Source: Taibaiella chishuiensis (GTDB taxonomy: Bacteria; Bacteroidota; Bacteroidia; Chitinophagales; Chitinophagaceae). From it: 64,000 bases of DNA. Both the position numbers and the translations under genes were made by a program. Position 1 is the first letter of the stretch, and each line of letters begins with the position of its first letter. The DNA lies in contig NZ_PYGD01000015.1 in the NCBI RefSeq assembly GCF_003014535.1, positions 1 to 64,000 on the forward strand, in the 5' to 3' direction. Below the pieces are notes generated by a model. That model was not told the origin of the DNA. It saw only the letters and a program-made list of their open reading frames with translations, and did not search any database. Shown piece after piece: positions 41,985-51,900 of the stretch.

Positions 41985-44264
41985 ATGATTAATATTTACC
42001 GTCTATGTAGCATGTTTATGCTGTATGTCCTCACCGGCCATCCATTATCTGTTCAGGCCCAAAGCCCGGGCGGCGTGGCACAAGGTCTTACTGCCTGGTT
42101 CAAAGCCGATGCCGGCCTGACCCTGGCCGGCACCGCAGTTACCGCCTGGGCCAACCAGGCTGCCAATCCCAACCTGGCCAACGTAACCCAGAACGGCGGC
42201 GCCTCTGCTTTAACAGACAATATGCCGCTCCCATTTAACTTTAACCCCTATATCCAATTCAATAACGGATGCCTTAGTAAAGAGGTGTTGCCCGGGTTCG
42301 AATCGGTAATAAAATCCGATGCAGGTTCTATGTCGGGTATCGGAACAGGCTCCGACCAATTAGCTACCATAACGGCTAATTTTACAAATTCTCCCTGCAG
42401 CGCGAATAGATGCTGTAGCGGTATGCGGACTAATAGTTCTCAATTCGGGAATACAGGCGTTAACTGGTCGACCGGAGTGCCGGCCAATACAGGAAGCGCC
42501 AATTTATGGGGGCTGCGGGCCAGCACTGCAGGCATCATACAGCAGGAGAACACATTCAACGGCTTTAGGAAAACCGGTAGCTGCGGGACCCGAGGAAATG
42601 GTGCCTACCGCTTTGCAATAGGATCGTTTATCGGGTATTACTATGGCAATGGGCGTATCGCAGAAGTGGTCTGCCATAACCGGCAGTTAACTGCCGGTGA
42701 ATTTAACCGCCTGGAAAGTTACCTGGCAGCCAAATACGGCGTTACGCTGGGCAATAATACGGAGCCGCGTAGCTACTATGCCTCCAACAACACCATAATC
42801 TGGACCGGAAGTAATACCCATCAGAACAGGGTTACCGTGATAGGCCGGGATGACACCTCCGGTCTCATACAAAAGCAGTCCAGGTCGGTACACGATGGTG
42901 CACTGGTAGCCATGTATCAGGATAATACTTACAACGGAGCTTTTCCTCCTATGAATGTAAATAACGCTACTATTTTCCAAAGAGATACTTCTTTCCTCAC
43001 GTTTGGAGACAATGCAGCCGACACGACGCTCTCCTTATGCGGTCCGGACGACAGATGGGTTCGTATGCCCCGTACATGGAAGGTACAACTTACAGGTATC
43101 GCCGGAAAAACGACGTTGGCGCTTCAGCAGGCCGATGTGTCGCCGCAGATCGGCGCCCTGCTTGTGTCTTCAGACCCGGCATTCACAACGGGAGTTACCC
43201 TTATCCCCCTGCAGAGTAATGGTACCGAACTTTACGCATCCCATCAGTTTGCCCAGGGTCAGTACTTCAGTTTCGGCACCTTACCTATGACCATCAATGC
43301 CGTAACCGGTAACCCCGTATGCGACGGACAAAATAACGGCGCCATTGTATTGCACCCCACCGGCGGCGCACCACCGGCCACCTACAACTGGCATACCACA
43401 CCGGCGCAAAGTACACGCGACCTTACCGGCCTCCCCGCCGGCGCCTATACGGTAACGGTAACCCATGGCAACGGATGTACTTTCGACACAACCATTATGG
43501 TAAAAGCCAACCCTGCACTTTGGGCCGGCATTGCCGGTATGGACGATGCCATATGTACCAGTGAAAACGGCCAGGTAATTGCGAAAGGTATCGGTGGCAC
43601 TTCCCCCTGGACCTACAGCATTAACGGCAGTCCTTACGGAGCCGATGCAACTTTCCGTAGTCTGCCTCCCGGTATCTACCTGGTTTCCGTAAAAGATCAA
43701 TATGGTTGCGAAGCTGACACAGCAGTAGATCTGAAGCGCGAGGAGTATATGCTGCAGATCGCCGCCGATGTTCAAAACGCATGGTGCGATGGTGGCGGTA
43801 AAGGCGGGCATATCAAACTGGAAGTAAGAACCGGGCTTGTTCCGTATCGTTATGACTGGAAAGAGTTCCCTTCAGTAAACGAACCTAAGATCAATAATCT
43901 CCCGAAAGGAAATTATACCGCCACCGTGACAGATCAATACGGTTGTACCGGTAATATAACACTGGCTATTGAAGAAAATCCTTGTTGTTACGTTGGCATA
44001 CCCAATGCATTTTCACCGAATAATGACGGCACCAATGACCAGTTCGTACCGGTTTTCAGCAGCCCGGTATCCGGGTATATCCTGTCGGTGTTTAACCGGT
44101 GGGGTGAACGGATATTTTATACCATAACGCCCGGTCGCGGGTGGGATGGGACCAGGAATGGTAAGGCTGTGGATGCCGGCACTTATTATTACGACATTAC
44201 CTACGTATGTGAATTTGAAAAAAAACAGGTGAACCGCAAAAGCGACTTGCTCCTGGTACGCTAG
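41985..44264 (+). CDS. T9SS type B protein with LamG-like head and SprB-like repeats
   Basis: A 759-residue secreted protein with signal peptide (1-26, SVQAQ). The N-terminal ~240 residues start GLTAWFKADAGLTLAG and look like a concanavalin/LamG-type sandwich. Then come an Ig-like region and two or three SprB-like repeats (NPVCDGQNNGAIVLHPTGG, DLTGLPAGAYTVTVTHGNGC, SLPPGIYLVSVKDQYGCE, NLPKGNYTATVTDQYGC). The C-terminal 80 residues are the type B signal (PNAFSPNNDGTNDQF, FNRWGERIFY, GWDGTRNGKAVDAGTYYY). SprB-like repeats occur in surface adhesins for gliding; this one is smaller. Probably cotranscribed with the 116-residue gene under promoter D. Confidence 0.92.
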   Translation: MINIYRLCSMFMLYVLTGHPLSVQAQSPGGVAQGLTAWFKADAGLTLAGTAVTAWANQAANPNLANVTQNGGASALTDNMPLPFNFNPYIQFNNGCLSKEVLPGFESVIKSDAGSMSGIGTGSDQLATITANFTNSPCSANRCCSGMRTNSSQFGNTGVNWSTGVPANTGSANLWGLRASTAGIIQQENTFNGFRKTGSCGTRGNGAYRFAIGSFIGYYYGNGRIAEVVCHNRQLTAGEFNRLESYLAAKYGVTLGNNTEPRSYYASNNTIIWTGSNTHQNRVTVIGRDDTSGLIQKQSRSVHDGALVAMYQDNTYNGAFPPMNVNNATIFQRDTSFLTFGDNAADTTLSLCGPDDRWVRMPRTWKVQLTGIAGKTTLALQQADVSPQIGALLVSSDPAFTTGVTLIPLQSNGTELYASHQFAQGQYFSFGTLPMTINAVTGNPVCDGQNNGAIVLHPTGGAPPATYNWHTTPAQSTRDLTGLPAGAYTVTVTHGNGCTFDTTIMVKANPALWAGIAGMDDAICTSENGQVIAKGIGGTSPWTYSINGSPYGADATFRSLPPGIYLVSVKDQYGCEADTAVDLKREEYMLQIAADVQNAWCDGGGKGGHIKLEVRTGLVPYRYDWKEFPSVNEPKINNLPKGNYTATVTDQYGCTGNITLAIEENPCCYVGIPNAFSPNNDGTNDQFVPVFSSPVSGYILSVFNRWGERIFYTITPGRGWDGTRNGKAVDAGTYYYDITYVCEFEKKQVNRKSDLLLVR

Positions 44265-44296
44265 GGTTGAAACCTGCTGGGTTTATTTTGCAAATA

Positions 44297-44333
44297 CCTT
44301 CCCTGTACCGGTATAGCATGGGTACAGGGAAGG
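44297..44333. terminator. Hairpin between convergent genes
   Basis: A perfect 13-bp stem (44297-44309 with 44321-44333) with an 11-base loop, midway between the T9SS type B gene and the leftward membrane-protein gene. T-stretches on both sides are weak. Confidence 0.6.
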
Positions 44334-44366
44334 CGCCATGGTTTTTAATCAGTTTGCATAACCGTG

Positions 44367-45038
44367 TTATGCCTGCTTATCATCCCGGTTAAACGCTTCC
44401 ATTTCCTGGTAGAACTTCATGGCTTGCATTACTGATTTACCACCGGAACCCGCAATCATATTCCTGAACCACTTTTTGTCTAAGTTTTCCGGTTTCTGGT
44501 TTTTGTACAACCAATAGCTGAAATATATAAAAGCGCTGGTCAGTACCACCTGAAAAATGAGGTATCCGGACCCGGCTTCCCGTGGAAACCATTTATCGGA
44601 CAAATAGAACGTGGTATAAAAAGGGAACTGCAAACACATCGTTTTAACGTGGCTGATTATGGATAATTGCAGTCGTGATAACTGTTGCTGAATCTCCATG
44701 ATGCTGCCATTATAATTGATATGGTTAGTCCAAACCAGATGTTTAACGTAGTCTGCAAAGCCTTTTATATTAACTAAAGCGATTACCGAAATGGAAACAA
44801 TAAAATAATTCCAGGCAGAGGAATAGTTGGACAGGGCATAAACCAATGCGTAACTTAAAAGAAGCAGATAAAATACGAAAGCAATAATGCCCGCTGTTTT
44901 TAGTTGTATCAATGATTTCAAAGAAGTCCTGGCTTTGTCATTAATAACTTCTTTTAACAGGAACTCATTAATGGCTAATGTCTTTTCGATTTTGGCATTT
45001 TGTTGTTTCCAGATATCAATCCATTCTGTATTTTCCAT
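44367..45038 (-). CDS. Membrane partner of the ECF sigma factor
   Basis: A 223-residue protein. The N-terminal ~45 residues are soluble (WIDIWKQQNAKIEKTLAINEF). Helices follow near 48-70, 76-96 and 160-180, with an amphipathic tail. It does not resemble FecR or the RseA zinc-type anti-sigma. It begins one base after the stop of the sigma gene on the same strand, which suggests translational coupling and a role in controlling the sigma factor, as for other sigma-linked membrane genes of Bacteroidota. Direct anti-sigma activity is inference. Confidence 0.78.
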   Translation of the reverse strand: MENTEWIDIWKQQNAKIEKTLAINEFLLKEVINDKARTSLKSLIQLKTAGIIAFVFYLLLLSYALVYALSNYSSAWNYFIVSISVIALVNIKGFADYVKHLVWTNHINYNGSIMEIQQQLSRLQLSIISHVKTMCLQFPFYTTFYLSDKWFPREAGSGYLIFQVVLTSAFIYFSYWLYKNQKPENLDKKWFRNMIAGSGGKSVMQAMKFYQEMEAFNRDDKQA

Positions 45039-45039
45039 C

Positions 45040-45552
45040 TTATTGATTTCTAATTTGAGTAAATTTTTGTTTGAAGCTATTTTTGATGCGGTTTATTTTG
45101 GTGGCCACATTGGTTTCCGAAATACCTATAATTTGCGAAATTTGCTTGTGGCTCTTTTCTTCCAGGTAAAGCAGCATCAATGCTTTATCCAAATCTTTTA
45201 ATTGCGCAATCATCTGTTGCAAAATACCCAGGTCCGTTTCCTGATCATCAAAACCATCATGGTCTGTGAAGTTGATAATTCCGTCTGTTAAGGGATTTGC
45301 TATTTTCTTTCTGCTATGCTCTTTCCGGTAAAATGATATCGCAACATTCAATGAAATCCGGTACATCCAGGTTGAATGTTTGAAATTGTCGTCATAGTCA
45401 TCAAAGGATTTCCATAATTGAACAATAATTTCCTGGACGAGGTCTTTTCTGTCTTCAACACTTTTACAATACGCGTTTGCTATTTTGTAAAGGATACCCT
45501 TATTAGCCTGAATAACCGAGAGAAATATACCGGATTGATCAATTTTGTCCAT
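45040..45552 (-). CDS. ECF RNA polymerase sigma factor
   Basis: A 170-residue sigma-70 family factor. Region 2 has SVEDRKDLVQEIIVQLWKSFDDYD and SLNVAISFYRKEH; region 4 has YLEEKSHKQISQIIGISETNVATKINRIKNSFKQKF. It lacks the long C-terminal hydrophobic tail of the FecI-like one at 31809-32423. Its partner gene follows with a one-base gap. Targets cannot be read. Confidence 0.94.
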   Translation of the reverse strand: MDKIDQSGIFLSVIQANKGILYKIANAYCKSVEDRKDLVQEIIVQLWKSFDDYDDNFKHSTWMYRISLNVAISFYRKEHSRKKIANPLTDGIINFTDHDGFDDQETDLGILQQMIAQLKDLDKALMLLYLEEKSHKQISQIIGISETNVATKINRIKNSFKQKFTQIRNQ

Positions 45553-45903
45553 TCTTGTTAGCTATCAGTGTGTGAACAGGGTAGTTGATTTTTTGCTTCT
45601 TTCTTATTTGATTTTTTACACTTTGATTAGCATAAGTATTGTCGTGGCTTCGTGTAGTTATCATTGCAATAGCCAATATTCCGTTTTCTCCATTTCCAGT
45701 TCGGTTAAATAATTAGCTGCTCAACCTGCTATTTCTTAATTATTCGCACCAAGGATCAAAATATCACAGTCTGTAAAATATTTTTTTTTCAGACTACCGT
45801 ACTGGTGTTTGCCAGTCAAGCACAGTGCTTGCACATAACCATGAATATACGAAATGCGTCCTCGTAAAGCCGTACGATCCTAGCCCACCGCTACGACCCG
45901 TTA
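45553..45903. other. Non-coding gap upstream of the second ECF sigma gene
   Basis: About 350 bp, A/T-rich near 45600-45790, containing the sigma gene's upstream region. No promoter box identified with confidence and no gene supported. Confidence 0.45.
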
Positions 45904-46257
45904 TCATCCCGCCCAATCTTCCCGGTCGAGGCTGCGGTACTGGATCGCTTCGGCCACATGCTCCGGCAGTATCGCTGCACAGGCGGCCAGGTCGGCGATG
46001 GTACGCGCTACTTTTAAAATGCGGTCGTAAGCGCGTGCCGACAGGTTGAGCCGCTCCATAGCCTTACGCAACAAAGCTGCACCCGTGGGATCCAATACAC
46101 AAACTTTTTTGAGCAGCCGGCTGCCCATCATGGCATTACAATATACCCCGGTCTCGCCTGTAAACCGCGTGATCTGCAGGCCGCGTGCAGCAATCACCCG
46201 GTCCCGGATAACCGCGCTGGGGCAGGAGGAAGCGCCGGAAGCATTCCGGGTAAACAA
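45904..46257 (-). pseudogene. C-terminal remnant of a YifB/ComM-type AAA ATPase
   Basis: An open frame of 117 residues. From about residue 14 (SAVIRDRVIAAR) to the end (EAIQYRSLDREDWAG) it matches the C-terminal Mg-chelatase domain of YifB/ComM proteins, including NAMMGSRLLKKVC and LNLSARAYDRILKVARTIADLA. About 390 residues with the ATPase core and Walker motifs are missing. The frame ends cleanly, so this is the intact 3' end of a gene cut on its 5' side. A small inverted repeat AACCGCTC/GAGCGGTT (46269-46276 with 46293-46300) lies just upstream of the break. Confidence 0.82.
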
Positions 46258-46418
46258 CGCAGGTAACGAACCGCTCGATTCGTTTGATAGATGAGCGGTT
46301 GGCTCCTGATCAACTTTAAAATTAGTGTTTTTATCTACTTTTAAACACTACGGTTTTAAGGGAAGCTTACACTGCATCGGGCTTATGCAATACACCATTA
46401 CCGGGGTTCCTGGTGGTA

Positions 46419-47093
46419 TCAGGCATAACGTAAAAAATCGGCACCGAGCATGTCCTGTATCTGCGATAGGGGTATTGGTCCCCACTGTGGGTCGAAGGTA
46501 TATTTGGGACTGGTGTTATGATCGTGCAGGAGGGAAACAAAACCGTTTGTATAATCATGGGCGACGATCTTTGACCCGGCCGACCATATGAAATGATTAT
46601 CCTCACCGATATGTTTATCCGGGAACGGATGCCGCTCCCACACCTTTTTCCGATAAGCCATGGTAGCCCCGGCGACCCAGGGCTTATGATTGTAACCATA
46701 CTTGTAACGCCAGGCCAGCTGCTGTTCCGGCTTATAGAAGCAAAGCTCGTTCAGGCCGCAGATATCAGCCTCCTGCTCCTGCAACACCTGCACCTGCCTG
46801 CTGATCCAACCAGGTGCATACCAATCGTCATCATCCAGGTGAATGATGATATCGCCTGTTGCCTGCGCGCAGGCATAGTTGCGTTTGGCGCCCAGGGATG
46901 AGAAAGGCCCCAGCCCGTAACGATATTGAATGGGTGCGGTTTCGGGCCATAGCTCCGGCATAGGTGCCGGGCTATCGTCAAGTAACAACAGTTCTGCGCC
47001 AGGATAATCCTGGCGCAGAAAGTATAAAACAGCCGAGGGCATAAACCGGCGCCTCGAAGCGGTTGTCGGCATAATACAGGTAACGCTCTCCAT
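46419..47093 (-). CDS. Family 2-type glycosyltransferase
   Basis: A 224-residue glycosyltransferase of the GT-A fold. Marks are VTCIMPTTASRRRF at the start, AKRNYACAQATGDIIIHLDDDDW with the DxD-type metal motif near residue 94, and the acceptor-side GEDNHFIWSA. There is no membrane helix. It begins 21 bp after the stop of the 614-residue protein on the same strand, so it is probably the last intact gene of the giant operon. It might modify one of the operon products, or be a separate envelope enzyme. Confidence 0.88.
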   Translation of the reverse strand: MESVTCIMPTTASRRRFMPSAVLYFLRQDYPGAELLLLDDSPAPMPELWPETAPIQYRYGLGPFSSLGAKRNYACAQATGDIIIHLDDDDWYAPGWISRQVQVLQEQEADICGLNELCFYKPEQQLAWRYKYGYNHKPWVAGATMAYRKKVWERHPFPDKHIGEDNHFIWSAGSKIVAHDYTNGFVSLLHDHNTSPKYTFDPQWGPIPLSQIQDMLGADFLRYA

Positions 47094-47114
47094 ATGGCTA
47101 AGGCTTCATTGCGC

Positions 47115-48959
47115 TCAGGTATTCGGCTCCTTATTTTCCAGCATGTCGAACTGGAATTTAATACCAGCCTCTCCCCTGCCCGTCTGCTTCTTACGGCCCA
47201 GCCATACATAGGTCTTGCCGTCATACCAGCGTGTGCGCTGGAAAGAAGTGCTGACTACAAAGCCCGATTTGCTCACTTCTTCCTGGTTCAGGAAATAGGG
47301 CTGCGGTACCGTTTCATCCAGGCCTGCACGCAGAATATTGGTACGGGGCTGGATCGGGGTCTGCTGGTACTCATCGTTGATATAACGCAACAGCCTGGCC
47401 CTTTGTATCTGCCGCGAGCGGTAGTTGGCAGAGGGATTGCTGTTGACCGCTGCAATAAAGGGTATCCAGTTCTCGGGCACGGCATTCTGCAGCTTATAGC
47501 GCAGGGCGGCATTATTGGGCTCATAGCCGGCTGTGGTAACCGGTGCATAGGTCTGTTCCAGGAAGTCCATCAGATCGCCTGCGGCATCTTTCCCGTTCAC
47601 CCCACCGAAGAGGTCATTGGGCACAACATCTTCGACGCCCCACACCATATTGGCCATTTCGTCGCGCAGGAACAATACCTTTTCAATCGGTGCGCTTTCC
47701 ACCTTGTTGATGAGTGCGGGCATCATCAACAGCTTATTGAGGCTGTTCTGGTGGGCTGGCTGGCCTTTTTTATTGACCTGGTACATGTCCCACTTCTGCC
47801 AGCTGTAATCGGCGCCGGTACCTGCCCGCTGGATCACAAACTGCTGATCGAATACATCGGTCACCACCAGGCCTTTCACCTCCGTGATGGTGCTGTTCTG
47901 CACGGGATGGGGGATGATGAACCAATCATTGCTATAGATAAGACCAAACTCCATCAGGATCAATTTGGAAATATCCTGCTTCTGGGCCAACATTTTGGCA
48001 ATATCGATATTCCGGTCTTCAAATTCCCACCAACGGCCTTTTGGCATACCTTTCCATTCGATATGATGCGGCAGGTACGATACCACCACCGACGGATCGA
48101 TCACGTTATTGCTGATCGAATTGGCCGGTGTTTCCGTCAGTCTCGTATTTACATTGGCATTCAGGTCTACGGAATACCAATCGAGATCGCCGAGGGTATA
48201 TTTATCTGCATCCAGTACCATCTGCTGCGCACCATTGGCGGTGGTCAAGGGTGCAGAAACACTGAATTTATATTCGAGCTGATCTTTGGACCAGGATTTT
48301 TCACTAGCCGCCTGGGGCAGATAATAGGTATTATTCAACCACACGAAGAAGTCGGCCTGAGCATTATCGATGGCCGCCTGATCGGCAGGATTAAGGCCCG
48401 GTACATCATGCGCATTATTGCCGGCGTTCAGGTAAGCCAGGAAAGCGCCGCCGTTCATGATCCTTCTCCTGGCTGCTTTGCGGGCCTGCATGGAATCCCG
48501 GTTGCTTTGTACCTGGAGGTCCGTCTCTGCAGTACCTGTAGGCACTTCGATCTGGAACTCTCCGACGAAATGGCTGTAGCTCGCCGCCACATTCCTTTTC
48601 CTCAGTATTTTATACCATTGAAGGCCTATTTCCAGTTGCATGCCAAGGTCCAGGAACAAAGGCAGCCGTTCTACCTTGGCTTCCAGTGGCACATCGGGAT
48701 TGAAAGCTTCTACCGGTCCGTTGCCACCCCGGTAACGGTTGATATGGGTCGATTGTGTCTCGATCTTTGCTTTGACCAGGGTCCCGGCATCTTCGCCGTT
48801 AAACTCACCCACCCGCCACTGCTGGGTAAGCATCCAGAGCGCGTCGTGTACATTGGCACTGATCGTTGGCGCTACGTCGTTGACCCGTAGCGCAGGTTCG
48901 TAACGCACCTGAAAAGTGATATCAGGCCGTACGGTATTAATATGAAGATTCTGCGGCAT
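47115..48959 (-). CDS. Giant-operon protein 5, unknown, 614 aa
   Basis: A 614-residue protein without signal peptide or membrane helix. The N-terminal part has a strongly patterned stretch ALWMLTQQWRVGEF followed by NGEDAG (residues ~40-57). I recall it from uncharacterised proteins of actinobacteria in similar gene sets (unverified). The middle is mixed alpha/beta, and the C-terminal part ends with a strand-rich region (KTYVWLGRKKQTGRGEAG). It starts 3 bp after the 1,622-residue gene. Function unknown; a structural component of a multi-protein particle is one possibility. Confidence 0.85.
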   Translation of the reverse strand: MPQNLHINTVRPDITFQVRYEPALRVNDVAPTISANVHDALWMLTQQWRVGEFNGEDAGTLVKAKIETQSTHINRYRGGNGPVEAFNPDVPLEAKVERLPLFLDLGMQLEIGLQWYKILRKRNVAASYSHFVGEFQIEVPTGTAETDLQVQSNRDSMQARKAARRRIMNGGAFLAYLNAGNNAHDVPGLNPADQAAIDNAQADFFVWLNNTYYLPQAASEKSWSKDQLEYKFSVSAPLTTANGAQQMVLDADKYTLGDLDWYSVDLNANVNTRLTETPANSISNNVIDPSVVVSYLPHHIEWKGMPKGRWWEFEDRNIDIAKMLAQKQDISKLILMEFGLIYSNDWFIIPHPVQNSTITEVKGLVVTDVFDQQFVIQRAGTGADYSWQKWDMYQVNKKGQPAHQNSLNKLLMMPALINKVESAPIEKVLFLRDEMANMVWGVEDVVPNDLFGGVNGKDAAGDLMDFLEQTYAPVTTAGYEPNNAALRYKLQNAVPENWIPFIAAVNSNPSANYRSRQIQRARLLRYINDEYQQTPIQPRTNILRAGLDETVPQPYFLNQEEVSKSGFVVSTSFQRTRWYDGKTYVWLGRKKQTGRGEAGIKFQFDMLENKEPNT

Positions 48960-48962
48960 AGA

Positions 48963-51900
48963 TTAAGGGTTTAAGCTAAGGTCAGCGGCGGTAAAGCCAA
49001 TGGTTGTATATTGATTTGTTACCGGTACCATGAAGGTGGGCGTTAAATGCCCCACCGGCGTCTGTGCGATCTGCTCATAAGTGACGGCCCGTACCTTAGC
49101 CAGATCGAGCGTTTCGTTGAGCATATCCAGCATATCGTTCCACTGCCAGTAGCCCGTTATCCTGGGCGTCAGTCCCAGCAGCAGGCATTGTGGAGGCTTG
49201 GCATTGGGCTGGTTGGCCTGGAAAGCAATGCCCGTAGTCTCCTGCTTATTGGGCAGTACATCTATCCATTCATCTACCAGGATACCGACCTGCCAGCCGG
49301 TGATATCGTAATCTTCGGGAGCGCCTGCAGGCAGGGAAACGCCGAAGGAAACCCGCCCTTCCATTAAAGCATCGGCCGGGGTGTTCACAGAAGCGCCGAG
49401 CCATCTCTCTTTATTGCTCATGCTGTCATAAGGCGTTTGCAGTGGCACCAATATCCTGTCGCCGGTGAAAGCGTCCAGGTTAATGCCGGAAGCCAATACG
49501 GAAAGTAATTCATAGCTGGCCGCATTTTTCTTGACCTTGGCAATCCCGGAAACCCATTCATCCAGCAGGTAGGCATTGGTCGGATGATCATTCAGCAACG
49601 TGCCGAAGTTGCCCTGCAGCAAAGTATTGAACAGGCTGCTTTCCTGCGTGCGCAGCTTAAACAGCGGCAGCGCAACAAAGGATCGGCCAAACAGGAGCTT
49701 CAGCCCTTCCTGGCATTTATCCAGGAACGCGTCGGCTTCGGTTGTCGGTACGACCGTTGCAGCTGGCAGCAATATATCGTACTGCTGTATCCTCTTTTGT
49801 GCCTCTGTTATCACAGAAGCAGCTGCTGTTTTCAGGGCATTAAAATCGTCCTGTGTTATATCGGGATAAAACTCGTATACCGTTTGTTCCAGGCCGAAGA
49901 AACTGAGATCGAACAGCGCCGTCTTCAGGTCTGCCATGGCTGCAGTTTGTGTAGCAGCAGTAAGCGCATTGTTTTTGGTAACCAAGGTAGCTGTTTTTGT
50001 GTTCAGGGTCGACCTGGCCGCAGCCGCCCTTCCGTAAATACCGTTCAGGTCAAATATATTTGTTTCTGCCGTAGCTTCAGTAGGTGCTATATAATCTGTT
50101 GTCTTCAGGCTGCGGCAAGAAGTAATGAGGTCGCGGGTATATTTTAGTACCGGCAATATCTCTTCGAAAGATAAAACCGTTACAGGACCTGACGGATTCA
50201 ACTGAAAAGCGATGGTAATTGTTTCACCGCGGCCTACGGCATAATTCTGCCTGATCCAGCGTCGGATCCTGGACGCCAGCTCCGAACTATCGTTGGCCAG
50301 CTCATCGTTTGCAATAAATACCAGGTCGATCGGCTGGATCTGCAGTTGTGCCATATTGATCGTTACCGGTGCAAGTAGGGTCGTTGAGCTGGTTACTGTA
50401 CAGCAGATCGCAGCCGGATCGCCGAGCAACTGGCCGATCCACCGGTTCAGGTAAGGCTCTGCCAGTGCGCGGGGTGTTGCCGGAAGTGCGGTAGTGTTCC
50501 AGCCATCGGCCCTGTTAGTATTGTTCTCCAGGTGCAGCGTGAATTTCTGGTTCACGCCGGTACCAGTTTTGGGTGTATCGAGCATATCGACTTCCGGAAT
50601 ATTATTGCCCTTGGATACGGCTTCTGCCACAGCGCCCGATTTGGCCTGGTTGCCCTGTACCATCTGGAATACCCCTTCGGCGGTAGTCAGATCGCCTACG
50701 GCATCGAGCACATTCATGATCCAGTCGATGCTGCCGGCTATACCCGTACGGACATCGGCAGGAACGCCAGTAATACCGGCAGTACTGAGCAGGGTCGCCA
50801 CGTTATTGGCCGCAGTTTTATAGGCATTGATCAGCCGCTGGCCGTCCAGCACATTGACCGCCTGTACCGGCGTTGCGGTACCGCTTGAATTATATTGCGT
50901 AATCGTATTCTGAAGGGGAAAAGCAACACGCAGCTCATCCACATAGGGGTCGATAATACTGGTAGTATAAGTTTGGCCTTCGTACATGTGCCTTTCAAAT
51001 TCATAGCCGAGCAAAACAGGAAGCTGTTGCCCGTTGCGGATACCTTCCAGCATATCGATAGCACTTCGTACCCGCTCGGAAGAAATATTTACGGAAAGGG
51101 GGGAATCTGAGCTGCTGCTGGCCCGGGTGCTGTAACCGCTGCGGAGCACTGCCGCCGCGGCTGCCTGGTTAATCGATGGGGCATGGATATACCCTTGATT
51201 GGGCACATCGTACTCCATGGGCCCGGTAAAGTTAGCGGTAGGCGGCGGGGCCGGGGTCCTGGAAGTCCGCTTCCTGATATTTTCGAGCCAGCCATAGCTG
51301 CCCAGGTAAATGCCCATATTGCGGGCGCTGCTGCCATCGGTAATGCCGCGCAGGTTGTTGAGGCGTTGGTTGACCAATGCCAGGCGCCAGGTATCCAGCC
51401 GGAAAGCAGTAGCGTCCATAACCTCGGTCGTAAGCAATTCCAGGCTGCGTATGGAATTCCGGGATAGTGCGCGAAGACTGTCCTTAGCTTTAAACAGGTT
51501 GACGGCTTCCACGCGGTCACGGGCCTGGTCGGTATCGAGGAACTCGGCTACAGTGCGGAAATTCTCAAACGGACGATCCATGATCAGCCAGCGGCTGGTG
51601 CCGGCCGACAGCGGCATCGCATTACCCGGAGGCGAAGCTTCTCCCTGCTGCATGCCCTGGGGAGGTGAGCCACCATTGATAATGTTGACCAGCTCCGGAT
51701 CCAACCGCTGATCATCCGGGAGCCGCAATAACTTGCAAGCCGCATCGAAATATTCCAGCATCAGGGAGTGCCGTGAAAATTTAAAGAGCAGGTTATCGCC
51801 GTATTCCACCTCGGGAATGCCCATAGCTTCGTAATTATTGTCCCGGAGCTGTACCCAGCTGGCTTCCGGTAGCAGGGCGAGGTAATTCATATCTCCTGGT

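Noticed and set aside
47094-48890. 598-codon open frame on the + strand opposite the 614-aa gene
   Set aside because: It is exactly antisense to a gene with strong family-like blocks. Its translation is rich in His, Ile and Gly without domain order, as expected from the antisense of a biased coding sequence.
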